From: JBBSUQ01 sp964389755
GTDB taxonomy: Bacteria > Bacteroidota > Bacteroidia > Flavobacteriales_D > Crocinitomicaceae
Assembly: GCA_964389755.1 (NCBI GenBank)
Contig: CAYMEW010000017.1
Span: 1-64,000 of the forward strand
Reading direction: 5' to 3'
DNA length: 64,000 nt
Part shown: positions 8,664 through 16,794 of the stretch, piece by piece
Layout: the number at the start of each line of letters is the position of its first letter
How positions within the stretch are numbered: the first letter of the stretch is position 1
Program-made: the position numbers and the translations under genes
Notes under the pieces: generated by a model
Seen by the model: the letters and a program-made list of their open reading frames with translations, nothing else
What the model was told of the DNA's origin: nothing
Database searches by the model: none

Positions 8664-9602
8664 ATGAAATTTTTTACTTTATTAACCGTACTGATTGCTA
8701 CTTCTTCCCTGGCGCAAAATTCCAATTTCAATACACAGCGCAACTGGTCTCTGAATAAGAAAGAATTGCTTTTTGGTATCGGTGCCACCCAGTTTTTGGG
8801 TGATCTTGGCGGACGAAACAGGGTCGGGACTGATTACAGCCTGTCGGATATCGATTTTCCGTCTACGGGAATCGGCGGAATGATCGGTTTTCGCTACCGT
8901 TTTCATCCCTATTACGCCACCACCACCTCACTCAATGTAGGACTTGTTCGCGGAAGCGATGCCAATACGAATGAAATTATCCGTGAGAGTCGCAACCTGC
9001 AGTTTCGCTCCCTGATCGTGGAGCTGTCTCAGCGTTTTGAAGTCATCTTACTGGCGAATGAAAAATTCGGACGCCGTTACAACATCCGCGGATTAAAAGG
9101 TTTCCGTGATCACAACGAACAATTGTACCTTTTCGGTGGGATCGGTGTGGCTTACTATAATCCGAAAGCGCCTTACCAGGGTTCCTGGGTTGCTTTGCGT
9201 CCTTTGCACACGGAAGGGCAGGGACTCGCCGGCGGACCGGACGAATATTCCAAATTCACCGCGACCATTCCACTCGGGATCGGTTTCCGCATGGGACTTA
9301 CCCGTATGTGGCGCATTGGTCTTGAACTCACTTATGTAAAAACATTTACGGATTACATTGACGATGTCTCCGGAACTTATTACGATCCGAGCGTACTGGC
9401 TGCCAAATACGGCGAACAGGCCGCTTACCTGTCTAACCCGAGCGATAAGAACCAGCAGTGGTTCACAGCCGGGCAGCAGCGAGGGGATAAAAACCTGGAT
9501 GCTTATTTCTACGCGAACATCGTTGTGGTACGCAACATTACCTACAAGAATTACGCGAACAAAAGCCGTCGCATTCGCTTCAACAGCCGAACAAAATTCT
9601 AA
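8664..9602 (+). CDS. THC0290_0291-type outer membrane beta-barrel protein
   Basis: 312 aa. Signal peptide MKFFTLLTVLIATSSLAQ, then alternating amphipathic strands with aromatic girdles (GFRYRFHPYYATTTSLNVG, LYLFGGIGVAYYNPK, TIPLGIGFRMGLTRMWRIG) as in the Bacteroidota barrels annotated THC0290_0291 or DUF6089. These are predicted outer-membrane proteins of unknown cargo. ATG 8664 was chosen because the frame extends upstream to 8580 but only here does a signal peptide begin. A terminator follows at 9631. Confidence 0.82.
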   Translation: MKFFTLLTVLIATSSLAQNSNFNTQRNWSLNKKELLFGIGATQFLGDLGGRNRVGTDYSLSDIDFPSTGIGGMIGFRYRFHPYYATTTSLNVGLVRGSDANTNEIIRESRNLQFRSLIVELSQRFEVILLANEKFGRRYNIRGLKGFRDHNEQLYLFGGIGVAYYNPKAPYQGSWVALRPLHTEGQGLAGGPDEYSKFTATIPLGIGFRMGLTRMWRIGLELTYVKTFTDYIDDVSGTYYDPSVLAAKYGEQAAYLSNPSDKNQQWFTAGQQRGDKNLDAYFYANIVVVRNITYKNYANKSRRIRFNSRTKF

Positions 9603-9630
9603 GAAACGTTCATACATACCTTTAAATAAT

Positions 9631-9658
9631 CGGGGTGGCATGTTTGTCACCTCGTTTT
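9631..9658 (+). terminator. Rho-independent terminator, overlapping the pyrD promoter
   Basis: CGGGGTGGCA (9631-9640) pairs over all 10 positions (two G-T) with TGTCACCTCG (9645-9654), then TTTT. The loop and descending arm also contain the TTTG (9643-9646) of the pyrD promoter. Confidence 0.75.
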
Positions 9659-9673
9659 GCATATCTATTTTTG
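9643..9673 (+). promoter_or_regulatory. pyrD promoter
   Basis: TTTG (9643-9646), 19 nt, TATTTTTG (9666-9673): a perfect match to the Bacteroidota promoter consensus, 13 nt before the ATG at 9687. Confidence 0.85.
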
Positions 9674-9686
9674 TAAAAAACTCAGT

Positions 9687-10742
9687 ATGTATAAATTCTT
9701 ACGGTCCCTGCTCTTTTTGCGCGATCCTGAAAAAGTACACTATTTTACCGTCAAATCCCTTCGGCGAACACTTTCAATTCCGGGTGTTCAGAGTTGGTGG
9801 CGCAGAAAATATGTGATCACGGATGAATTGTTAAAAACACGCGTATTCGGGATCGAGTTTAAGAATCCAGTGGGGCTGGCAGCCGGGTTTGACAAGAATG
9901 CAACGGCTTACCCGGACCTCGAAGACTGCGGTTTCGGCTTTATCGAGATCGGAACCGTAACCCCGCGACCGCAACCGGGTAACGACAAACCACGGCTCTT
10001 CCGACTGAAGCAGGATGAAGCGATCATCAACCGCATGGGATTTAACAACGACGGCGTCGAAGCAGTTGCCAAACGCCTGAAAAATCGCAAAACGGACCTT
10101 GTTATCGGTGGGAATATCGGGAAGAATAAGACCACCCCGAACGAACTTGCGGCGGACGATTACCGAACGGCATTCATCGGATTGTATCCCTTTGTCGATT
10201 ACTTCGTGGTGAACGTTTCATCGCCAAATACCCCGAACCTGCGGGATCTGCAGGAAAAAGAACCACTTAAAAATCTCCTCTTTCAACTCAAGGAACTAAA
10301 CGCCGAACAGCCGAAGGAAAAACCGATCCTTTTGAAGATCGCACCGGATCTCACGGAAACGCAACTTGATGATATCGTGGAGATCGTCCTGGAAACACGC
10401 ATCGATGGTGTGATCGCTACCAATACCACGATTTCGCGTGAAAACCTGAGAACGCCGGCAGCAGAGATCGAACGCATCGGCATGGGCGGTTTGTCCGGAA
10501 AACCACTTACGCAACGCTCAACCGAAGTAATTCGCTATCTTTCGGAAAAATCCGCAGGTGCTTTTCCCATCGTAGGTGTGGGAGGAATTCACAGTTCGGA
10601 AGATGCTATTGCGAAACTGGAAGCCGGTGCATCACTCGTTCAGCTCTATACCGGTTTTATTTATGAAGGACCGGAACTCGTAAGCAGCATCAATCGGGCG
10701 ATTATCAACTGGAAAAAAGAAAAAATACATGCAAACGGTTAA
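9687..10742 (+). CDS. pyrD: Dihydroorotate dehydrogenase (quinone), class 2
   Basis: 351 aa. Oxidises dihydroorotate to orotate in pyrimidine synthesis, passing electrons to the membrane quinone pool. Motifs in order: N-terminal membrane-associating helix (FLRSLLFLRDPEKVHYF), AAGFDKNA, IGTVTPRPQPGN, NRMGFNNDG, VVNVSSPNTPNLR with the catalytic serine of class 2 enzymes, LLKIAPDL, IATNTT, GGLSGKPL and the FMN-phosphate loop VGVGGIHSSEDA. ATG 9687 gives the normal family start and fits the promoter spacing. The 3' end overlaps the HMG-CoA lyase gene by 14 nt, so the two form an operon although their pathways are unrelated. Confidence 0.96.
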   Translation: MYKFLRSLLFLRDPEKVHYFTVKSLRRTLSIPGVQSWWRRKYVITDELLKTRVFGIEFKNPVGLAAGFDKNATAYPDLEDCGFGFIEIGTVTPRPQPGNDKPRLFRLKQDEAIINRMGFNNDGVEAVAKRLKNRKTDLVIGGNIGKNKTTPNELAADDYRTAFIGLYPFVDYFVVNVSSPNTPNLRDLQEKEPLKNLLFQLKELNAEQPKEKPILLKIAPDLTETQLDDIVEIVLETRIDGVIATNTTISRENLRTPAAEIERIGMGGLSGKPLTQRSTEVIRYLSEKSAGAFPIVGVGGIHSSEDAIAKLEAGASLVQLYTGFIYEGPELVSSINRAIINWKKEKIHANG

Positions 10743-11586
10743 GATTACGGAATGTCCGCGCGACGCCATGCAGGGGTTGCACGAATTCATTCCGACCGAA
10801 AAGAAGATCGCCTACATGAACAAACTCATGGAATGCGATTTCGACACGCTCGATTTCGGTAGTTTTGTTTCTCCGAAGGCTATTCCGCAAATGCGCGATA
10901 CCGCAGCCGTGCTGGACGGCATGGACCTGAACGACCGGACCAAACTCCTCGCCATTGTTGCCAATGAGCGTGGGGCAGAGGATGCTTCCGCTTTTGATGA
11001 GATCAATTACCTCGGCTACCCGTTTTCGGTGAGCGAGGAATTTCAGAAACGAAATACGAATGCCACGATCGAAGAATCGCTCGGGCGGCTTGAAAAGATC
11101 CAGCAAATCACCTTGCGGAGCGAAAAAAAACTCGTTGTTTACCTGTCGATGGGGTTCGGGAATCCGTATGGCGAAGCCTGGAATGCCGACGTGGTTTTTA
11201 ACTGGAGCAAACGACTTTCCGAAGAACTCGGCATCGGGATACTCGCACTTTCCGATACGATCGGCTGTGCCACACCGGAAAACGTCGATTACATCTTCCG
11301 TTCGCTGATCCCGGCACTTCCGGAAGTGGAGTTCGGTGCTCACCTGCACGTTTTACCGGGATCTGCGGAATCCATTCTTGCAGCTGCCTGGAATGCCGGT
11401 TGCAAACGTTTCGATGGTGCTATCCGCGGTTTCGGAGGATGCCCGATGGCCAAAGACGACCTCACCGGAAACATGCCCACCGAGCGCATGCTTGCTTTTT
11501 TTAAATCTAAAAACGTCCATACCGGGATCGACGAAGCCGCTTTTGAGCGCGCTACCCTCGAAGCACTCCGTGTATTCCCGGTGTAA
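10729..11586 (+). CDS. Hydroxymethylglutaryl-CoA lyase
   Basis: 285 aa, the usual length. Cleaves HMG-CoA to acetyl-CoA and acetoacetate in leucine degradation and ketone-body formation. A TIM barrel of the HMGL-like family: it opens KITECPRDAMQGL (metal and CoA site, where R-D is typical), has FVSPKAIPQM, ALSDTIGCATPEN, GAHLHV with the metal-binding HxH, and the active-site loop GFGGCPMAKDDLTGNMPTE with the conserved Cys. Its start lies inside the last codons of pyrD. No other leucine-catabolism gene is adjacent. A related carboligase is possible but the Cys loop favours the lyase. Confidence 0.93.
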   Translation: MQTVKITECPRDAMQGLHEFIPTEKKIAYMNKLMECDFDTLDFGSFVSPKAIPQMRDTAAVLDGMDLNDRTKLLAIVANERGAEDASAFDEINYLGYPFSVSEEFQKRNTNATIEESLGRLEKIQQITLRSEKKLVVYLSMGFGNPYGEAWNADVVFNWSKRLSEELGIGILALSDTIGCATPENVDYIFRSLIPALPEVEFGAHLHVLPGSAESILAAAWNAGCKRFDGAIRGFGGCPMAKDDLTGNMPTERMLAFFKSKNVHTGIDEAAFERATLEALRVFPV

Positions 11587-11615
11587 CCGAACGGGCCAAA
11601 TGAATTTATAAGAAC

Positions 11616-12281
11616 ATGACACGAACTTACTGGTTTATACTTCTGCTTTTCACATTGTTTTCCTGTGCCGGAAACGATCCGCAACCCGAAAAGAAACAAA
11701 GTCCGGAAAAACAGCCGCAACAGGCAGTTGAGGAAATCTCAACCTTGTTTAACGAGGACCGTTTCTCCGAACCGGAAGCGGAGGAATTATTACGCGAACT
11801 GCACATTTGTTCGGATTCGCTGGAAGTGAAAGGGAAAGAGGTAAAAGCCCCATGCAGCCCGAAATTTTTCCGCTTCTTTAAATTGCGTGACAATCTACCG
11901 CTGATGCAGGGATTTCTGCTCCAGGTACGGTCGAACGTGGGAGGGATCGCGATCCGCAGACTGCTGGTTTTTGAAAGGGAGAACGGGCAACTGGTTAAGG
12001 TAAACGGATTTACGGCTAACCTGATCCGCCGTATTTCGACAAAAACAGCTTACGACGACCTGGTATTGCGTTTTCCAGATCGCGTGGAATACCCGGGATC
12101 GGATGTCGCGGAGATCGTGTTTTACAATTGCCTGTTTTCGTGGGATGGCAGCAAATACGTTTTCAAATCCGTGGAAGACATTGAAGGAAAAGACTGGGGA
12201 GGCCCTGTCAAAGCGTCACTGAAAGATTCGATGTCCGTGGAAATCCACGCCATTCTCAAGGATAATAACATGATCTTTTAA
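11616..12281 (+). CDS. Lipoprotein of unknown function
   Basis: 221 aa. Signal with lipobox LFSC (Cys17), then a low-complexity Glu/Lys/Pro/Gln linker (about 20-40) typical of surface or periplasmic lipoproteins, then a globular domain with two cysteines (HICSDS, APCSPKF). No family recognised. Its stop overlaps the next start by one base (TAATG), so it is coupled to a second lipoprotein gene. Confidence 0.75.
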   Translation: MTRTYWFILLLFTLFSCAGNDPQPEKKQSPEKQPQQAVEEISTLFNEDRFSEPEAEELLRELHICSDSLEVKGKEVKAPCSPKFFRFFKLRDNLPLMQGFLLQVRSNVGGIAIRRLLVFERENGQLVKVNGFTANLIRRISTKTAYDDLVLRFPDRVEYPGSDVAEIVFYNCLFSWDGSKYVFKSVEDIEGKDWGGPVKASLKDSMSVEIHAILKDNNMIF

Positions 12282-12703
12282 TGCGCCTGCTACTGCTCTT
12301 TACCTGTTTTGCGGCACTAAGTGCCTGCCACCGTACGATTCAGACGCAGCCCATCAATTTGTCGTACCTGTTCGACGATAACAGCAGCAAGGTCTGGCTC
12401 ATCGACAAACTCATGATCGAGGACCGGAACTATTCGCCGCTCCGGAATGCGTACAAGGATATTTGTATCTTTTACAGCAACGGGAAATGTGTCGTGCAGC
12501 CGCTCAATACGCTGGGAGACCGCCCCGGGGCGAAAGGAAAGTTCAGCGTGGATTCCAGGAAGCGAACCATACGCATGAAATTTAAGAATGAGACCTGGAA
12601 CTTTGACCTCGCAAAAACGCGCGACGACTATATTGTCTTAAAACCGCGCAAAGATTCCGATATGCAGTATACGGTTCACCTGATTCCGTTGCCCGAACTC
12701 TGA
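12281..12703 (+). CDS. Small lipoprotein, lipocalin-like length, unknown function
   Basis: 140 aa. Lipobox LSAC (Cys16). The mature part has a strand-rich pattern (KVWLIDKLMI, DICIFYSNGKCVVQPL, GKFSVDSRKRTIRMKF, ETWNFDLAKTRDDYIVL) reminiscent of Bacteroidota lipocalin-like domains that open with a W-x-L motif, but the match is by eye only. Translationally coupled to the preceding lipoprotein. It ends 7 nt from the convergent adhesin-like gene. Confidence 0.72.
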   Translation: MRLLLLFTCFAALSACHRTIQTQPINLSYLFDDNSSKVWLIDKLMIEDRNYSPLRNAYKDICIFYSNGKCVVQPLNTLGDRPGAKGKFSVDSRKRTIRMKFKNETWNFDLAKTRDDYIVLKPRKDSDMQYTVHLIPLPEL

Positions 12704-12710
12704 TCTTCGC

Positions 12711-13511
12711 TTATAATTTTTTGAATGGTGCCCGGAAAACGGTTCCGTTAGACAAGGTTCCTTCAACGAGGTAATGTCCGCTTTCAAGCTGCGAAACCTC
12801 GATCTTGTTTGAAGTTCCCTGAAGTACGAGCCGTCCCGAAAGGTCGCGAACTGCGTAAGAAACGACTGTTTCCTCTGATTCGATGGTCAGGAAATCCTGC
12901 GCCGGATTCGGAAACACACCAACCGATACAAGCGGAAGTTCATCAATGCCAGCCGGATCTTCGATCGCTACCTGTACGTCGTCGATGTAGAGTTTGAATC
13001 CGTCGTCGGTAATGTTTACGAAAGCGATAAAAATGCTTTGTCCGTCGTATCCCGCTTCGGAGAGGTTCACGTTGTGCATGGTCCAGGACGCGCTTTCATC
13101 GTAAACGGTTAACAGGGTGTCGGTAAATGACCCGGGCAGGCTGTCGCCGGTGGAGATCAGTACGCGGTATGAATCCGGGTAAGAAGGATCGTGCGAACCG
13201 GCGTTCCAGGAAAGGAAATTGCCGAATGCTCCCAGTGTAACGAAAGGAGTGATGAGCCATTTATCAGCTGTACCGGCCGGTTCGTAATATGATGTGGAAC
13301 TCGCGACACTGTCGCCCGGAATTTCGGGATTCTCCTTGATGATCCATGCCTCGGTGTATTCGGAAACCTGGGAGGCCGGTGTTTGCATGTCCAGGTCGAG
13401 CCGTTGCCAGCCTGCTGGAAAGCCGTTTTGAAAATCTTCGCTGAAAATGATCGTTTGGGCAGCCAGGAAATTGGCCATCCCGAGAAATGTAAGAAAAAGT
13501 GTTCTTTTCAT
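12711..13511 (-). CDS. Secreted T9SS protein with choice-of-anchor J (cleaved adhesin) domain
   Basis: 266 aa. Signal peptide (about 1-19, ending LAAQ); a cleaved-adhesin/choice-of-anchor J jelly roll (about 22-185) with SEDFQNGFPAGWQ near the start, DKWLITPFVTL in the middle and KLYIDDVQV at its end; then a type A sorting domain from about 195 (VFPNPAQDF ... GHYLVEGTLSNG) to the C terminus. The domain occurs in gingipain adhesin regions and often binds carbohydrate or protein. TATTTTTG (13523-13516) lies 4 nt before the ATG. Confidence 0.88.
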   Translation of the reverse strand: MKRTLFLTFLGMANFLAAQTIIFSEDFQNGFPAGWQRLDLDMQTPASQVSEYTEAWIIKENPEIPGDSVASSTSYYEPAGTADKWLITPFVTLGAFGNFLSWNAGSHDPSYPDSYRVLISTGDSLPGSFTDTLLTVYDESASWTMHNVNLSEAGYDGQSIFIAFVNITDDGFKLYIDDVQVAIEDPAGIDELPLVSVGVFPNPAQDFLTIESEETVVSYAVRDLSGRLVLQGTSNKIEVSQLESGHYLVEGTLSNGTVFRAPFKKL

Positions 13512-13535
13512 GGAACAAAAATAGCCGTTTTTCGC

Positions 13536-14000
13536 TTAGCGCGTCAGTAGTATCAGGATTTCCTTGTATTCCTGGTAAAAACGATCGAAGCCGCTGAGCT
13601 TTTCACGAAAAAATGTGAAGATCGCGGGATGATCTTCCGGCTTGTAAAGGCTGACCCCCTCAAGCCGCCACTCGATGCGACTGATCACCTGGCCATGCGG
13701 CGTGGAAAAGGCTTCATACCAGATCGCATCCGTCCCGGCCTCGGCCTCCATAAGTCGTTGTAATTCGCCGAACTGCTCGTAAATAAGTGCCCGGATTCCC
13801 TCGTCCTTCGACTGAATATCCACATTTACCGCGGCGTAGGATGAATCCGCGTGCAGGCGTACGTAGATATCTTTGACGTCCGTCGGGTAGTTGAGCCAGT
13901 TCATTTTACGTCCGTTCACAGAGCGCGTCGCGGACATAAACTCCCGAAAAGCCTGGAAAAATTCGGTATTGCGTTTTTTCTTTTCTTCCTTTGACAGCAT
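13536..14000 (-). CDS. DUF4268-like protein
   Basis: 154 aa, cytoplasmic. It begins with a charged helix (LSKEEKKKRNTEFFQAFREF) and has the segment NGRKMNWLNYPTDVKDIYVR that I associate with DUF4268, a small nuclease-fold-like domain of unknown function. Its start overlaps the stop of the upstream lipoprotein gene by one base (both minus), so the two are an operon. The family call is from memory of the sequence pattern. Confidence 0.65.
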   Translation of the reverse strand: MLSKEEKKKRNTEFFQAFREFMSATRSVNGRKMNWLNYPTDVKDIYVRLHADSSYAAVNVDIQSKDEGIRALIYEQFGELQRLMEAEAGTDAIWYEAFSTPHGQVISRIEWRLEGVSLYKPEDHPAIFTFFREKLSGFDRFYQEYKEILILLTR

Positions 14001-14890
14001 CAGTCGAATTCGATGTGGTATTCCTGGTTATTATACGCGATTGTCTCCGGGAGGTTTTCGTTTGTGTAGCCGAAGCGGATCTCGGTGACCAGGTCATCTG
14101 CCAGCCACTGTTTGTAAGAGCTGATCTTTCCCTGCCGGTCGTATTCATACAACTGAACGCGTCGTTCCTGCACATTATTCATTCCGAGCAGGTAAGCGAC
14201 CATCGGTTTGCCGTTCTCGGTGTAAGTTACCGTACGCAGTGCGCGAGAGATCTCCCCGGGTTCCGACTGAAATAGCGAATCGTATTCGCGGATCTTCGAG
14301 AGCGATTCTCCGTAGGGCAGAAAATAGTTGATCGAAAAGATCTTGTCGCGGACCCGGTCTACCAGGATGCGCGGTTTGTTGATCTCGCCGTATATTTCAA
14401 GCTGGTTGGTGCTCGCCTGGCGATTGACTTTCATGACGATCCTGTTCTGTTCGTAGAGAATGCGCGTATTGACGTCCTGCCGCGTTCCCATGTAATAATC
14501 GTAATTGAGATTTACCACGCGGTCCCCTTCGTATTCGTATTTCACCTTCGTAAAGTAATCGTTGATCTTCGGCGTGCGGTAATAAGCGAATTCGTCCACC
14601 AGCCCGTTTTTCATAAAGGTGAAACACAACTTTTCGCGGATCTCATCCGGGTTTTCACCGCCGTAACTGATCATCGTACATTTCCGGGCGCGAATCTCGT
14701 GCAATGCCGAATCGGAGAAGGTAAACACGAACGAATTATTCGCATTGAAGAGGTAGGGGAGGTTGTACGGATTGATGATGTTCGTGTGCGACAGTGAAAC
14801 ACCTTTGGGAATGCGCAGGGACTTGCGTTTTTCGGTGAGACAGGCACTGAAAATAACCAGCAGTAACAGTAAAGGAATATAGCGACGCAT
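14000..14890 (-). CDS. Lipoprotein of unknown function
   Basis: 296 aa. Hydrophobic leader and lipobox FSAC (Cys17). The mature part is rich in beta strands with repeating Y-E-Y and R-I-x-Y patterns (VKYEYEGDRVVNLNYDYYMG, QLYEYDRQGKISSYKQW, IRFGYTNENLPETI), as in proteins carrying short YD/RHS-like strand repeats, but no clear repeat family is met. It has a promoter at 14911-14941 and is first in a two-gene operon with the DUF4268-like gene. Confidence 0.72.
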   Translation of the reverse strand: MRRYIPLLLLLVIFSACLTEKRKSLRIPKGVSLSHTNIINPYNLPYLFNANNSFVFTFSDSALHEIRARKCTMISYGGENPDEIREKLCFTFMKNGLVDEFAYYRTPKINDYFTKVKYEYEGDRVVNLNYDYYMGTRQDVNTRILYEQNRIVMKVNRQASTNQLEIYGEINKPRILVDRVRDKIFSINYFLPYGESLSKIREYDSLFQSEPGEISRALRTVTYTENGKPMVAYLLGMNNVQERRVQLYEYDRQGKISSYKQWLADDLVTEIRFGYTNENLPETIAYNNQEYHIEFD

Positions 14891-14910
14891 CGCGTTCAGA
14901 GTTTTAAGGA

Positions 14911-14941
14911 CAAAATTAAATATATTCTGATCATCGGCAAT
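14911..14941 (-). promoter_or_regulatory. Promoter of the lipoprotein/DUF4268-like operon
   Basis: On the minus strand: ATTG (14941-14938), 19 nt, TAATTTTG (14918-14911), 20 nt before the ATG at 14890. Matches the consensus except one base in the -33 box. Confidence 0.7.
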
Positions 14942-15060
14942 ATAACTCGTTAATTAACAAATTTTAGTAAAAAAGAACAACATTTAATCCTGACGGATTA
15001 TTAAAATTCTTTAAAAAAGCTGATTTTTACACCTTCGTTCAAAACGACGTTATTCTATTC

Positions 15061-16794
15061 ATGAAGGATCACATACTTTTTACCTCCTTTCGGCGACTAA
15101 CCGCTATGTTTCGAGAAGACCGCCGCGAGATCTACCACATATACGTTTACGCCATTTTCAATGGTTTGTTAAGCCTTGTCCTGCCCTTCGGTATCCAAAC
15201 GATCATAAACCTGATCCAGTCGGGGAAATCGAGCAGTTCGTGGATGTTCGTGATCATCCTTGTAACTCTCAGCGTTGTTTTTTCGGGTGTATTGCAGATC
15301 TTTCAGCTCCGGATCGTGGAGAATTTACAGCAAAAGATCTTTTACCGCGCCGCGATGGAGTTTACCTACCGCATCCCGAAACTGAACCTCAGTAAAATCC
15401 CCGGGAAATACCCTCCTGAACTGGTTAACCGCTTTTTTGACATCCTGACCATCCAAAAAGGACTTCCGAAACTACTGATCGACGTTACAACAGCCGTCCT
15501 GCAGATCTTTTTCGGACTCCTGCTGCTGTCCTTTTACCATGCGTTCTTCATCGCTTTCAGCCTCGTACTGCTCGTGTTGCTTTACCTCTTGCTGCGTTAT
15601 ACCAGTTTCAAGGGTATGACAACGGCCTACGACGAATCCACACAGAAATACAAAGTGGCATTCTGGCTACAGGAAGTGGCGCGTTCGCTTTCGGCTTTCA
15701 AGGTCTTCGGAAAAGCCAATTTTCACTTCGAAAAAAGCGACGATCTCACCGCAGATTACCTCACCGGGCGGGAAAGTCACTTCAAGATACTGATCAAACA
15801 ATTTATTCAACTGATCGGATTTAAAGTTCTGATTACTTTAAGTTTACTTTTGATAGGAGGCTTACTTGTGATCAATCAGCAAATGAATATCGGGCAGTTC
15901 GTGGCTTCGGAACTCATCATCCTTTTGGTCATTAACTCCGTGGAAAAACTCATCATGAGTCTTGAAACGGTTTATGACGTACTTGTGGGACTCGAAAAGG
16001 TCGGTTCGTTCACCGATCTGCCGCTCGACCGCCAGGATCTGCCTTCCGAAGAGGAAGAAGTGGAGGTGGAGCAGGAAGACCCGCTTTCGATCACGTTTAA
16101 AGATGTTTCGTATCGCTCGCACTTCGATGACCGCACCGTTATTAAAGACATGACGGCCGAAGTATCTCCACAGGCCCGCACGGCTGTGATCGGTGGAAAA
16201 GTATCCGGGAAATCCGTTTTCCTGAACGTACTGGCCGGTGTCAATTCGGATTACGAAGGTTCATTCCTGATTAACAAAGTGACGAAACGCAACCATTCCA
16301 ACCGTAAGTTTCTTTCACACGTTGCATACTGCGATGGATATACCGATATTTTTACCGGAACCATCCGCGACAACATCATCATGGGGCGCCCGATTGCCGA
16401 CCGCGATATGTTTGCCGTATGCGAACAGGTGCAGTTACTCGATTTCATCAACAATACCGAAAAAGGATTCGATACCGAACTCCTGCCCGAAGGAAAGTAC
16501 CTTTCGCAAAACGTGAAACTGAAGATCACACTCGCACGTGCATTGGCCGGAAAACCGAAACTGATCGTACTGGAGAACTTCCTAGATAAGTTATTTGTTC
16601 AGGGAGAACTACAGGTCATTGATTACCTGTTGGATAGCCGTCATCCCTGGGCTGTTGTGGCCGAAGTGCAGCACCGTCAATTACTCGAACACTTCTCGGA
16701 AGTACTGGTGTTTGAGAGCGGGAGAATGATTGGCGCGGGAGAACTTCGCCAGGTCGAAGGCGTCATGAACTTAAACGAATACCTGTATGCTTAA
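15061..16794 (+). CDS. ABC exporter, fused permease and degenerate ATPase
   Basis: 577 aa. An ABC type I exporter half-molecule: about six membrane helices (25-320), then a nucleotide-binding domain (about 345-577). Walker A is intact (GGKVSGKS, 378-385), but the Q-loop Gln is lost (AYCDGYTDIF), the LSGGQ signature reads LSQNV, and the Walker B/catalytic segment reads LIVLENFLD, with neither the Asp-Glu pair nor Pro. The H-loop His (VQHRQ) remains. ATP turnover is therefore doubtful or unusual. It overlaps the HlyD-type gene by 8 nt; with TolC this makes a tripartite type-I-like export system. No cargo gene is obvious. Confidence 0.87.
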   Translation: MKDHILFTSFRRLTAMFREDRREIYHIYVYAIFNGLLSLVLPFGIQTIINLIQSGKSSSSWMFVIILVTLSVVFSGVLQIFQLRIVENLQQKIFYRAAMEFTYRIPKLNLSKIPGKYPPELVNRFFDILTIQKGLPKLLIDVTTAVLQIFFGLLLLSFYHAFFIAFSLVLLVLLYLLLRYTSFKGMTTAYDESTQKYKVAFWLQEVARSLSAFKVFGKANFHFEKSDDLTADYLTGRESHFKILIKQFIQLIGFKVLITLSLLLIGGLLVINQQMNIGQFVASELIILLVINSVEKLIMSLETVYDVLVGLEKVGSFTDLPLDRQDLPSEEEEVEVEQEDPLSITFKDVSYRSHFDDRTVIKDMTAEVSPQARTAVIGGKVSGKSVFLNVLAGVNSDYEGSFLINKVTKRNHSNRKFLSHVAYCDGYTDIFTGTIRDNIIMGRPIADRDMFAVCEQVQLLDFINNTEKGFDTELLPEGKYLSQNVKLKITLARALAGKPKLIVLENFLDKLFVQGELQVIDYLLDSRHPWAVVAEVQHRQLLEHFSEVLVFESGRMIGAGELRQVEGVMNLNEYLYA

